Shown: in pieces, positions 11,550-22,098 of the stretch
Layout of the letters: each line of letters starts with the position of its first letter
Numbering within the stretch: the stretch's first letter is position 1
DNA from: Diaporthe sp. PMI_573
Lineage: Eukaryota; Ascomycota; Sordariomycetes; Diaporthales; Diaporthaceae
DNA: 64,000 bases
Assembly (NCBI GenBank): GCA_021399435.1
Contig: JAJTUP010000075.1
Span: 62,001-126,000 of the forward strand
Direction of reading: 5' to 3'
Translations under genes and position numbers: made by a program
The notes under the pieces: generated by a model
Database searches by the model: none
What the model saw: only the letters and a program-made list of their open reading frames with translations
What the model was told of the DNA's origin: nothing

Positions 11550-12886
11550 GGTGACTACCACATCGGAAATCAATTGACAGGTTGTTTACTCCTAAATCTG
11601 ACTTTCAAGATGTTCTTGACCAACCACGACGTGTGAGCGAGACGGACCTGGTCCTTACCAAGGACCAGGTGGAAACGGCAGCTTACTGCGCCACGAAGAC
11701 AGATGGGCCATCCTGACTGCAAAGAAAATGAAGCTATGGGCGGGGAGACGTAGAGGCTTTCAACCACACCCATACATACGGACTCAGAGTGCAGCCCATA
11801 TCGGCACACAGTGTAAAGGTGTGTTCGACGCTGGTGTGAAGAGAAGAGAGGCCGTGGATCCGTGTCGTACTGCTTGTAGACTCATTGGTACACTGTACTA
11901 GTAGCGCTAATGCCGTGCTGCCATGAAAACCTAGACTAATGCCTGGGCAGCCCATCGCAACTCTCCCATCCACCCAGTCTTTGAATCCATCCCCTAGGCT
12001 GAATCGTGAGGACTGGTCAAGGCTGAAATTTAAATGCATCCTCCACTAGATCCTTCTGCAGCAAAGTGCTTGACGTTGCTACCAACTGACAAGATAGGGT
12101 AGGGATCCCTTTACCAACGCTTCAAAAGTCACAAACCAATCTTCTTTCAGGGAATGCCCTGCAGGTACCTGGGCCTGGCGCTGAAGTCAACCAGCCTTGC
12201 CAGGGTGCCCTGGTGCTCGTGGACAGATGATCAAGAGAGCGTCGTGACGCTGTGTCCATCTGCAATGAGTCTATGCTGCCGGGATCCTTCTGTGGCAAGA
12301 TGCTCGACCAGAACAGAGTAGACAAAGCCGTGCAAGCAATGGCCCACACGAGACCACCAACAGTGTCAAAACGCCTTGAGACGAAGTGGACTATCATTTT
12401 GTATGCTTCGTGTCGACTAGCCCTCTCTCACCTGCGTCGGCCGCCCCGAGAAGCCTGCCTCTCGTTGCGTGGGATTGTCATCCTCTTTATCCGTGATTTA
12501 ACCGTGTAAAAAGGGAATCCTGCCTGTCCGCCTTCTCTGCCTAGGTGTTAACCACTATCTGGACAGAGCTGGCTAGTCTCACGCAGCTGGTTGCCCGGTT
12601 TCTGCATGGGCCCTTCCAGATGAATATCCGGCTTTCTCCCCAGGCAGCCACTTGCGCGGGCGTCGCTCCACAACAAGTCAAGGAAACATATATTATGGTC
12701 AATGCCACCGTCCCTGCGCGCTCCTCGTATGGTGCTCCTCATCTTCGATTCAATCCTTTTGCTTGCTTTTCTCCCGCCTGTCTAGTCGCTCTCCCCATCC
12801 CACTCGTCGAGCTCCACTTTATTTTGAGCTCAGCTAGGCTTAGGAGCTTCGTCACTTGTCTAGCAAGCTCCTTTTCCAGAGCCACT
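11550..12886. pseudogene. Relic zone with fragments resembling the ankyrin and UCH genes
   Basis: No intact gene. Around 11783-11815 the sequence (minus strand, start codon at 11799, MGCTLSPYVWV) matches the start region of the ankyrin gene at 7745-7775, with the same flanking words (GAGTGCARCCCATATC, GTGTTCG, CGACGCTGG). Around 12378-12412 a stretch of about 35 bases nearly repeats the UCH segment at 5550-5580 that encodes DEVDYHFVCFV. These are short eroded copies of genes found 4-7 kb to the left. The last 350 bases probably form the 5' region of the Est1-like gene. Confidence 0.5.
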
Positions 12887-15777
12887 ATGGGTGACGTTCC
12901 AGCCCATGTCCCTGTGGTCCCGGTCTCGCCGCGTCTTGATCCTCCCATCGAGTTAAGTGCCAGTCCTGATCCTGTCGGGTAAGTCAACATGAAAACGATC
13001 AACCCGACACGCACTGGGCTGACACGAGATTAGAAGCCCCTTGGAGAACGATACCGGGCACAGTAAAGGCAATAAGGAGATCACCAAAGCGCTTAATGCG
13101 GATGAGATAGACACAGCCAACAGCCCAGGAAACAACCACGTCATTGCCGCCGCTTTGGACGAACAGACTCTCGAACTTGACAATGAAGACCTTCCCAACC
13201 CGATGCTCAAAGAGCCCGATACCCGTCGAGTTTCTCTGGAGCTTCTGGTAGCCGAAGTGAAAGGTATCTATGCCGGCTTGGTCCTAATCGAATCCAAATG
13301 CATAGAAACGGACAGCGGCCTAGACTCCCCGACACGCGATCTGTTGGACAGCTCCCCGACACACCATCTATCGGACCTCAACCAGGGACAGTACACTGCC
13401 CTCATTATGCTCCACCGCACGTTATTGCAAGAGTACTGCGATTTTTTCTTGGCGTCGCAGCACCCAAGCGCGTCACCAGCACTCCGGGAGCTCGCAGAGA
13501 AGTACTCTATGCCTGCGAGAATGTGCAAGCACGGCATATTTACCTTTCTCGAGGTCCTACGCCATCGACTGCCTAGGAGCAGAGAATTTATGGCGACTTT
13601 TACCTTCGAGGCACATAGCATTCTAGCTTTGCTAGATGAGACTGTCCCGCAATTTCGTTCTAGCTGGGTCGAGAGTAAAGCAGATGTGGCCCGATATAGG
13701 TACGTAAGGGCGCTGCCCCTGAAGGTCTACTCGATGACAATAGATAACAGGGACTAATACCTATTGCATAGTTGGGCCGTTTGTGAGGAATCGGACATCA
13801 AGGAGCGTTGGAAGTACATCTGCCATGAGGAGTACAGTCGTGTTCTAGACGATGACCCCACAATTGGCCGCGTTTACCACCATCTAGCCATTCTAGCGAA
13901 GCCCCAGTCAACTCCGCCCCAGTCTGACGCGGATTTTGAGGCCACTGTGCTCCAGTTCTTCTACTTAACCAAGTCCCTCGTCGTTAAGACCCCCTTCTTT
14001 GCTGTGTGGGATTCTCTATTTCCCTTGATCAACCCGATTATGGCCCGGAATAAGGAGGAAGCCGGAAAGCCAGCCAGCGTCCCCTTAACCGACAAGGACC
14101 ATTTCCTTACCGCCGTTACAAACCTAATACTTGCTTCTCTGGATCCCAAATTTCTTAGTACATATGGCTATAAAACCAGCAAGAAAGACCATCTTCAGGC
14201 CGTCTACGCAGCACTAAAGAAGCTCAGTAGACCCGCCTGCGGTGAACAAGCCGAGACATATAGAATACGTCCCAGGTATGTGTTGACACCATAGGTTGGG
14301 TTACTTCCAGCTCTGACTGACTGTTTACAGCGCCCAGCTCGGCCTTTTGCTTTGCCATTTGCTTCTAGGAATCCCCCCTGCCCCTGGAAGATGGAGCCCA
14401 ATGATGGCGGCGTGGGCTCCTAGTCTTGTGACGCATATGGACCGCGCCGATCTTTCCGCCAGAATGTCTAACGCCAGGGATATCCATGAGGCGACGATCG
14501 CAATGATTCATACCATGGTCCCTTACCTCTTGGAGGTGGCAGACACACGCGACTTAAGGGTCTGGGGATTTATTTATGTAATCCTGGTCTTTATGCGCTC
14601 TCTGAAGTGGCGGCATAACTTAAAAGAATGGTTCAGTGGTGCATTCCACGCGGAGATGCTGGCGCCTTTCCTCAATATGCTTTTACGCGAAGACGAGGCC
14701 CGAGGCTGGCGTGTCTTGCAGAGCACGTCTCAATCGGAACTCCTCAATTTGTGTTCACCGCTTAACCAGAAGGAGAAGCTGGGCAAGTACGGGCTTAGTG
14801 CTACTGATCACATCAAAAAGTACCTCGACGCCCAAGAGTCCAGGGCCACAACTGAAGCAACGACCAGTGACGCCGCACACAGGAGGGACAAGACAATATG
14901 CGCAGAGCGGACATATACCAACCCGCTACCGGAAGATGAACTGCTCCGGGGACACTTTTTTGCTAGGGAGGCCAGCCTGCCTAATACCGTAGCGGCCGAG
15001 CAAGCCGCCGAGGGGCAAGCTGTGGACCAAGCACAAGAGGACCTGCTGGACTCTGAGACAGAGGAGTCCGAGAGGAAGAATATGGATATGCAACGGGTAG
15101 ACGAGCAGAAGGAGAGCGAAAACAAAGAGCTACAAGAGGGACTTCAGGGAGAAGATCCCCCTCTCTTCCCTGCAGGCTGGTTCAAGAACTCTAAATACAA
15201 CTTTGACGAGAGACAGGTTCGCCAGGACTATGTCCAGGACGCCGATACGCATGAAAACCGGTCAAAGCAACTATTATGCTTGGCTTCCCAGCTGATCAAG
15301 GTCTTCTTTGACTTCCACACCGATAAGAGCGGCTGCTGTTGGATCAGCGAGCTTGGAGCCCCGCCCCCGGAGCCTTACCTCAACTTGAAGATGCCAGAGG
15401 TTATCGAGCCCGACGGCTGCGCTAGGGTCGTTTATGTCGATCCTTCCTTCCACGTTGCCGAAATGGAGAAGGAGCGGAACCGAACAGCAAGGGAAGAAAA
15501 GAAGAGACAGATTGAGGAGGAAGACGATGCCAAGACCACTACAGACGCGGCTACAGTTGTCAGGGAGAAGGCTGTACTCGACAAGACCCTGACGGCGGAG
15601 AACGATACCAAGGCTATCAAATGCTGCATCTCTCTGGCGAACAGTGATGGCGTGGACCAGGGCGAGGACGAGGACGAGGACAACTGGACACACGTCAGTG
15701 ACGGAAGTTGCGAGGAAGGCACCCGAGCGGCCCAGGTAGCTCTGGGTTCTGTAATTTGGCGATATATCTTCGGTTGA
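12887..15777 (+). CDS. Est1/SMG-type telomerase-binding domain protein
   Basis: Four exons: 12887-12978, 13034-13699, 13772-14275 and 14331-15777, all with good splice signals and consistent phase; 902 aa. The Est1-type core is recognisable: VAEVKGIYAGLVLIESKCI, then YTALIMLHRTLLQEYCDFFL, LASQHPSASPALRELAEKY, MPARMCKHGIFTFLEVLRHR, and after intron 2 the helical repeat segment GRVYHHLAILAKP with LTKSLVVKTPFFAVWDSLFP. This family covers Est1 and SMG5/6/7-like proteins, whose 14-3-3-like/TPR region binds RNA, telomerase RNA or decay factors. The C-terminal third is acidic and charged (DQGEDEDEDNWTHVSDGS) with a probable coiled coil (EMEKERNRTAREEKKRQIEE). No PIN nuclease motifs are seen. The exact role (telomere or RNA decay) cannot be told. 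Confidence 0.8.
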
Positions 15778-16197
15778 TAGAGGAGACAAGATAGGATGAT
15801 ATGAGGGGGAATGCGATGAGTAGTGGGGGGAGGGCCTACACGATGGCGCAGACGAAGGTGTTGAGAAGCGGAACCACAGGGTGAGCAAGGGCATTACGGT
15901 GTTCGTGCACGACTCCATGCCTCGACCGTGAACTTGCATTATGCTCTCGGCAGTCTGGAATACTCATTTGTGGAATTCAGTACATCTATGAATTAGACAA
16001 GCACTCGTAGGGCATCCTTTCGATTCGTGAGTGAAGTTGTTTTCATAACTATACATATAGGAAACTAACCACGAATTATATGCAAATTACACCACACAGC
16101 TTAAAGGCAAGAGAGGCGAAACTGCACGCAGTTACAATCCTAATCCCAAACTTCTGCCAGCAGAAGCCATCAAATCTTTTTCCATGTCGCTCGTCGG
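15778..16197. other. Intergenic stretch
   Basis: About 420 bases after the Est1-like stop with no supportable gene. Moderately AT-rich near 16030-16090. Confidence 0.5.
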
Positions 16198-16500
16198 TCA
16201 AAGATCACTCTCCTCATCCTGCTCGGCCTGAGTACGCACCGGGAAACGGCCATTGGGCCTTGGTGGATCCGTTTTGAACGAGACGGATTTGGGTTCCCGC
16301 TTAACACCAATGCTTTTCACCGCGGTCTTTACCGGAGCCGGTGACGGAGATACGAGAGTCGCTTCCCTGCTAAAGACTGGTGTCTCGCTGCGTGCTCGTT
16401 GCCACATCGCTACTGATGCTTCATCCTTTAGTTGATATCCAACATATTGGAACTTTGCGCGATCATCTGCCTTTCTTGGCACTCGGGGAGGAAGCTGGCC
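16198..16500 (-). CDS. C-terminal piece of an unrecognised protein
   Basis: The minus-strand frame ending at 16198 has protein-like composition only in its last 100 codons: PPRVPRKADDRAKFQYVGYQ, LKDEASVAMWQRARSETPVF, then a Ser/Pro/Val-rich linker and an acidic end (EQDEESDL). Upstream of about 16500 the plus-strand FluG-like gene takes over. The piece may therefore be the 3' end of a gene cut by the event that placed the FluG-like fragment here. The family is not recognised. Confidence 0.3.
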   Translation of the reverse strand, partial: GQLPPRVPRKADDRAKFQYVGYQLKDEASVAMWQRARSETPVFSREATLVSPSPAPVKTAVKSIGVKREPKSVSFKTDPPRPNGRFPVRTQAEQDEESDL

Positions 16501-17283
16501 TGCCCAAGGTACCAGCGCGTAGATAAAGAATGGAAAGCAGCCCTTCCGAAATCGGCTCAGAGAAGAGCTCTTGGTTTGAAGCGCAAGGCACTTTGGACAA
16601 GGATGCGGAAGTCGAAGCTTGCCAAGATACGCGACGAGTGGAGCAAGACACAAGGGGTCGAAGACGTTGAGCGACAGATCGCTGGGGAGGACATCACCCA
16701 GATCTCCAAGAACCCGCGTTCTGTGCGGCCGATGGGTGCAGTCCAGCAAAGGATGTTTAACGCTCTTACATCCCCCCTTGTCAATGATGTTGAGGCGCAG
16801 CTGTGGCGAAGAACCGAGGCCATCAAGGCGCTTGTCGCATATTGCGACGAGGAAGATCCTATCGTGCCGATGCTAGTCCGGGTCTCAAGGCCTGCCACGG
16901 AGATCAATACGCAGAAGACTCCCGAGGCTCGGATGCAAGAGATCAAAGATGCGACGCTTGCCGCATTCGGCAAGGTGCTGAGATGCTTTCTCTGTGTTGC
17001 TAAGGCAGAGACTCTTGGGCAGTCACATCCCAGATTTGACGATCTCTGTCGTCAGTTTTCCCGCTCAGATCATTTGCGCAAACATTTCATCACTGTCCAC
17101 TTGGACTCCCAAAACGCAGATGACAGTTTTGTATGTCCGATTTGCAAGGTGACGCTAATTCACAAGAAACATCTCCAGAATCACACTGAAAGAGTACACG
17201 GCATCAACACAAGCTGTACTAGACGGAGTTCCACCAAGGCAGTAAGCACGCTAGGTAGGCGCGGGGGCTTCGATGGTATTTAG
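16432..17283 (+). CDS. C-terminal part of a FluG/DUF3435-type protein with C2H2 fingers
   Basis: The readable product of about 265 residues from CPRYQRVDKEWKAALPKSAQ onward resembles the C-terminal half of fungal FluG-domain (DUF3435) proteins. A basic helical region (KRKALWTRMRKSKLAKIRDE) is followed by RRTEAIKALVAYCDEED, then a Cys/His part: RCFLCVAKAE, FSRSDHLRKHFITVHL, and a clear C2H2 finger FVCPICKVTLIHKKHLQNHT with its second His in ERVHG. Full proteins of this type are usually 600-900 aa and carry the tyrosine-recombinase-like region upstream; that is missing here, so the gene is 5'-truncated. DUF3435 also covers the captain recombinases of Starship elements, but the retained part is only the finger end. 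Start codon uncertain. Confidence 0.6.
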   Translation: MISNILELCAIICLSWHSGRKLACPRYQRVDKEWKAALPKSAQRRALGLKRKALWTRMRKSKLAKIRDEWSKTQGVEDVERQIAGEDITQISKNPRSVRPMGAVQQRMFNALTSPLVNDVEAQLWRRTEAIKALVAYCDEEDPIVPMLVRVSRPATEINTQKTPEARMQEIKDATLAAFGKVLRCFLCVAKAETLGQSHPRFDDLCRQFSRSDHLRKHFITVHLDSQNADDSFVCPICKVTLIHKKHLQNHTERVHGINTSCTRRSSTKAVSTLGRRGGFDGI

Positions 17284-17366
17284 ACCCTTTCTGGTAATAA
17301 AGTTGCTTGAAAAAGGCTTATGTTGTCATTCCAATACACCGCTTTAGTTGCGACCGGTATAACAGC

Positions 17367-19215
17367 TCATACTTCTTTTGAGTGTGGAATCAGTGATGAG
17401 AATATCTCGGTCGAAGCCCACCTTTTTGTCTTATGCCCCAGATCCGAGGGTGATATCCTGCCATTAATGGCTGTTAGAGTAGTTTGCTCAGGCAGTAGCA
17501 TGAGTCCGACGATCTCGGCCACCCCGTCATTCGGGGTGTCGAGTGTCGAGCGGATTGCAACCACTCTCTCATGCCAAGCCTTCAGTCGATCCAATCGACT
17601 CCGTCCTAAACTCCGTGTGTGTTTCGGCGTCCCAGGCAGGGGTGTGAGTCTCATCGCGTACAACATCACCACTCCGAGGGACCACACATCACTTTCCGCA
17701 CTACCACTGTGTTGCAAAGTCTCGGGCGCCGCATAACAGACAGGAGCGAGTCCAGTGTCAGCAGCACCAGATCGCCTCATCGCACAGTCGAAGTCTGTCA
17801 GAACTGCCCCAGCTCTGTCGCCCGGCCTGTACGTGATGCTCCACGGTGTGACTGAGTTGTGTACAATACCATGAGATGCTAGATATTTGAGAGCCTGTGA
17901 GCAATCTGCCAGAATGACACGCGCGTCATGAGGCCCCCCTGTGTAGTGATCATCCTTGCAAGCTGCAGCAAGGTTTATTGTACCAGGCCACTGGAGGTAT
18001 AGAGATAGGCAGCGGAGATCAGCCCCGAAACATGAGACTAGGTTAGGCTTTGGACAAGATTAGCTGGTGGCTCATCCACGGGGGCTATGAGACAGACTGA
18101 CGTGCTTGAGATTCACCATCATATCGTACCGCCTCCACCAGCTGTTGGCGGTGTGAACGGCGGCGTACAGCTCACGCTTGGGCAAGTCTCTCCATCTGTG
18201 CTCCCAAAGCTTCGGCATCAAGACGGCGACAGTGGGGCTTGATTCTCCATTGCGTAGGACTGCGGTAAACATATGTGTATGCGTCCTGGTATATACCCAA
18301 TTCCCAAGTCTTTCGAGAGTGTATTCAGTCTCTTGCGTGTCCGTATTCTTGATCACGATTCTCTGCCCAGCGACCGTCTGTGCCAGCTCGTGAGGTTGGA
18401 GTGAGTTCGTAATAGTTGTGCTCGGTTCAGATCGTGTAGAAGGCTCGCCGCTGGTAGTAGAGTCACCGCGAGTCTGTGCCATTGTTGATGCGATCATGGC
18501 GCCAGACAAAGCTTGCACCCTCTTCGAGGACGGCGGAAGCATTTTTGCGCCGGCCCTCTTCGTGTTAAACTGGCCTGCTACCTCTTCAATGGAGAGACTA
18601 TAGTGTTGTGGCCTCACCAGCATCTCAACAGTCTGAGCAGGAGCACCGTCGACTGATATGAACCAGAGGCCCGGGGAAAGAAGCCTGAGCTCCTCGGGGG
18701 GAAGGCATTCCGCACCAACGGCCTGCACGGTTTGGCCCACTCGGACAACGCTCTGTCCAGTGTTGAAAAGAAGGACGTCGTCAGATGCAGGGTCAAAATA
18801 GACCTCACAGGCGATGTCTCCTGATGCGAAGGAGCATTTGATCTCCAGGTGATCCTGAGTGGCCGCCAGAAGTCCCACACGAACATGCTGCCCAAGGATC
18901 GTTTGTCGTGTGATCGCGTCCAGCTCGGTGTTAATAGGATCGGACGCCGAATTGCAGACTTTCAGACGACTGTTGTCCTGGCCTGATTGCTTAATAAGGA
19001 CTCTGACACGGTGGAGGGGTCCCCGTATATGACTGGTCGATTGGGAGTGTCAGCGCCAGATCTTGCATATGTCGTTGGCGGGTCCGTTGTGCCTCCAGGT
19101 AGGTGTCTAGCTGGTCGACGGTGTTCCCCCTATTGGTGTTGTCACTGACATCGCCAGTGGCATCAGGCAACATGAATGTGACATGGTTGGTGAAATTCCT
19201 TTCCTTCTGAGCCAT
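17367..19215 (-). pseudogene. FHA-type/protein kinase gene, degenerate
   Basis: The kinase half is one open stretch 18047-17367 joined through a 54-base intron (18048-18101, phase 0) to an upstream exon reading MMVNLKH then PNLVSCFGADLRCLSLYLQW. Kinase landmarks are present but altered. The catalytic loop reads GIVHNSVTPWSITY, where active relatives have HND.KP.N, so Asp, Lys and Asn are all replaced. The DFG triplet reads DFD. The activation end YAAPETLQHSGSAESDVWSL is well kept. The N-terminal half (DHLEIKCSFASGDIACEVYF, VVRVGQTVQAVG) looks like an FHA-type module. Between MAQKERNF at 19215 and the frame that continues into KVCNSASDPINTELD there are at least one, probably two, frame changes near 19010-19050. 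I call it a pseudogene; an inactive pseudokinase with a misjudged 5' end is the alternative. Confidence 0.65.
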
Positions 19216-19726
19216 GATTGCGGTTGTGTCGAAGGCTCGGATGACGCAAGAGAGGACACACTGCCTGTGGTGCGATAATGTGGCAGGACGATTGGGGGTA
19301 AATATAGTCCATCTGGAGCCACCCCGTCTAATGGGCATACGCCTCCGCAGGCATCCCAACCGTTAAACTTTGCCCAATTTGCTAACAAAAGCGACCTTGA
19401 GTGGAGAAGTCTCCATCTAATGTATTGGATCCCTACAGAGGTGTAAGGCCTGCATGTGTGACTTGTACATGGTAGACCATCTAAACCGGGTCTCGTCCTC
19501 TGGGCAACGCTCCAATTCCCCAGACGCGCGCATAATGCTAAACAGAGCTACAGCCAATCAGCGGGGACCGATCTGGCCGACAGTGGGGCCAATTTAGCTC
19601 CAAAACAGTCGCAGGCAGTCACGCACAGCTCCCTCCACCTTCTCCTGATGCCCTCAACCCAGCGGACCCCATCGCCAGCTTTGACCCGGTACCTGAGCCA
19701 CTGCAATCTACCCAGAGCAGACCAAA
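19216..19726. other. Divergent intergenic region
   Basis: About 510 bases between the degenerate kinase (leftward) and the 256-aa gene (rightward). No gene or RNA is visible; it is probably shared promoter space. Confidence 0.4.
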
Positions 19727-20497
19727 ATGGCCCGGGAATTTAATCTCTTCCCATCCGCACCTGACGATTACTTTCTTCGAAATTACGATCAGAGATGGCC
19801 CGCATGGAAGTTCGGAATGCGACAAGAAGAGCTGTTCACTACGTTGGCGAAGCGATGCAACTCGATGACGCTCCCCGTCCTCGACGTCGACGCATTCAAT
19901 CGTGATGTCTGCGAGCTCAGTGCCACGGCACAAGATAGGGACGACCTCTTCCATCTTCTCGACGAGCGACGGGACCTCAGGCAGAAGGAACTCCTTGAGC
20001 TCTGGCAGTTGTCATTCACCCAAATAGCAGCGTCGCCGGCATTACTCTCGAGCTCCGATGCGCAGTGGACGGACGCGATCCATATCTACCACTCTAACTC
20101 ATTTGACTCCTATGTTCAATTCTTTGCCGGTTTCCTTCCAATCCAACAGTCCCCACCGACCCTGCGCGGACCTACTGTCGACACGACACACCCCACGCCT
20201 CCTTCCACAGGCGATTCAACTTCCACACCCGTTGACTCGCGAACCGAGGCGGAGCCGTCCGAGCGTGGATCACCCGTACATGGTGTATTGAGAAAACAAA
20301 CAAAGTCGCCATCCCGCAATCGACAGGCTGAGAAACGGGGAAAACAGGACAGAGTAATCCGGCGCAGTGCTCGGATCCGGGAGCGCTATGTGATGGCAGG
20401 CGACGTCAATAGCCAGCAAATATCGCAGGGGGCCCCACGGAAAGCGGCCTCCAGAATCGAGAAAGTACGAAAGGGCCCAAAAGTCCGCCCGAGGTGA
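19727..20497 (+). CDS. Unrecognised protein with basic, nuclear-type C-terminus, 256 aa
   Basis: A single exon with a good context around the ATG (CAAAATGGCC). The N-terminal 130 residues form a helical, acidic-aromatic domain (MAREFNLFPSAPDDYFLRNY, RDDLFHLLDERRDLRQKELL). A Pro/Thr/Ser linker follows (SPPTLRGPTVDTTHPTPPST). The last 70 residues are strongly basic, with KRGKQDRVIRRSARIRERY and RIEKVRKGPKVRPR, typical of nuclear or DNA-associated proteins. No named family is recognised. It is transcribed away from the degenerate kinase. Confidence 0.6.
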   Translation: MAREFNLFPSAPDDYFLRNYDQRWPAWKFGMRQEELFTTLAKRCNSMTLPVLDVDAFNRDVCELSATAQDRDDLFHLLDERRDLRQKELLELWQLSFTQIAASPALLSSSDAQWTDAIHIYHSNSFDSYVQFFAGFLPIQQSPPTLRGPTVDTTHPTPPSTGDSTSTPVDSRTEAEPSERGSPVHGVLRKQTKSPSRNRQAEKRGKQDRVIRRSARIRERYVMAGDVNSQQISQGAPRKAASRIEKVRKGPKVRPR

Positions 20498-21161
20498 CGG
20501 TGCCACCGCTGCAGAGATTGGAATTTCGTCGCGTCGCACGGCGATGAGAGCGTTGACCGCGCTTGGGGCTACAGTTGGGTAGGCCGCGAGCCATTGGCTG
20601 CCTTGCCGTCGTCGCCCTTAGGCCGCCTCCATGATCCTAGGGCAAATGGCCTGCTGGGTACAGGGAACGTGCCCCCGTGTATGGTATATTGACGGGCAAC
20701 ACCAATGTGGAAATGGCATCGGCACAGCGACAGTTGGACGCCACTCCGAGGCCAAAGGGCAGCGGAGACAACTACACTGCTCAATGGGCAAGAGACGATT
20801 ACAATGAACCCAAATGGCTGCTTGTTAGTAGAGAAAAGGCTCTGCCCCCATTAGGTAGACCCAATGATCAACTAAGCAGCTTTTGATGCTCCTACCCAGG
20901 TGCAGGCCATGGGGAGTCTTTATATCAGGGTGTAACTTGCAATGGGGCCATTTCGGGGGCGAGGCGCACTGCACTTAGTGATGAGGGTGATTCACAAGCG
21001 ATTAGGGGGTTGGATAGATTGGTTCTATCTCCCAGGCTCGTGAATAAATATTGCCAAAGTGTTTTAGTACGTCGACCGGGTTGCGTTTTTCTTTTCTTCT
21101 TTCTTTTTGTTGATTGATACCCGCGACCGCCCTGTATATTTCGTACCGCCTGCTTGCAATT
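20498..21161. other. Intergenic stretch
   Basis: No supportable gene. The right end becomes AT-rich and contains a pyrimidine run (about 21090-21112, TTTTTCTTTTCTTCTTTCTT). Confidence 0.45.
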
Positions 21162-22098
21162 TCATAGAAACGTGTCTGGTTCATTCTTGAACATATCCCA
21201 ATAGCCCTGCTCAATAGGTTGCTCCTCTACAGGCTTCAGTTGCCTGTCTTTTCTCATTACGTTCTTGTATTTTTCCATACTGATCGCATTTTTCCTGCGC
21301 CACTCATTGATTGCCTTAAAATCAATGCACTGCCTTTGGATACTCATGTCAGGGAACGGATATAGCTGTGTTTCAGTCTAATGCATTGTAGCTATTTCTG
21401 GAATGTTGAATTGTTTAGTAAAGGTCCTAACAGCTAACAGATATGCGTGGGAGAAAGCACAGACGTAGGTTGCCAGAACATTGTAAAGCTTGTAAGAGAA
21501 TGTCAACACAGTGGTTTGTGTGTATCTCATGCATGTTCTCAGGGTTTGCATTTGCAATCTTCATATCGTAATAATCACGATATGCAAATTTGCGCAGTTG
21601 GTTGAGGCAATGTATCTGATGGAACAAATCTAAGATACCTGCATATGCATCGTCACCTAAACTCCAGATTGAGTCCTCCAGTTTGGCTGCTATAGTAGGG
21701 TCTTTCCCCATTCCCCTAATCTCGGCAGAGGTGATAGGAATCATATTTGTAGTTTCCCACTCATCCCATGTAGCCTCGTCGATTGGATTAGGGAAGCGCC
21801 TAGCCACACTGCTATCTGTAGATGGCCAGATGGTGCCGTTGATGGTTGCTCGATATAGTTAAAGAGGGATTCGGTTATAGAGAGGTGAGTACCCATAGGT
21901 TTGGCGATAACTGGCGACTGGATCTAGGCTCCTAGAATAGCAACCAATAACAACAATAAAAAGAAGAAGACAGAGAAAAGTGAGGATGAGAAAGGAATTG
22001 GAGAGCAGGTATAGATCACATGAGACTTTCTTCCTGGTTGTTTTGTTTTCAAAGAAAGCGATGCTTTCAACTTCATGTGAGGTACGAGATGAAGGCAT
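21162..22098 (-). pseudogene. UstYa-family (DUF3328) oxidase-like gene with two RIP-type stops
   Basis: The start MPSSRTSHEVESIAFF at 22098 is followed by one membrane segment (FLILTFLCLLLFIVVIGCYS) and the two HxxHC signatures of UstYa-like proteins: LDLFHQIHCLNQLRKF and EIHTNHCVDILLQAL. Family members are copper-type enzymes that act in ribosomally made cyclic peptide and other toxin pathways. Two in-frame stops break the gene. One is TAA between YSPLYNRIPL and LYRATINGTIWPSTD (near 21860). The other is TAG inside ATMH*TETQLYPFPDM (near 21375), after an intron that follows CSGNL. Both fit C-to-T change at CpA (CAA to TAA; TGG to TAG). The C-terminal exon continues to PDTFL at 21162. No peptide-precursor gene is seen beside it. 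Confidence 0.75.

Noticed and set aside
12545..12982. Frame through the 5' region of the Est1-like gene
   Set aside because: The spliced start at 12887 with GTAAGT at 12979 explains the region; the long frame reads through an intron and leader.
15274..15939. 221-codon minus-strand frame opposite the Est1-like C-terminus
   Set aside because: It mirrors the acidic/charged coding strand and has low-complexity Leu/Ser/Val text; no family, no start context.
16432..17283. Starship captain recombinase
   Set aside because: Only the C2H2 end of a FluG/DUF3435-type protein is present; the recombinase part with its catalytic residues is missing.
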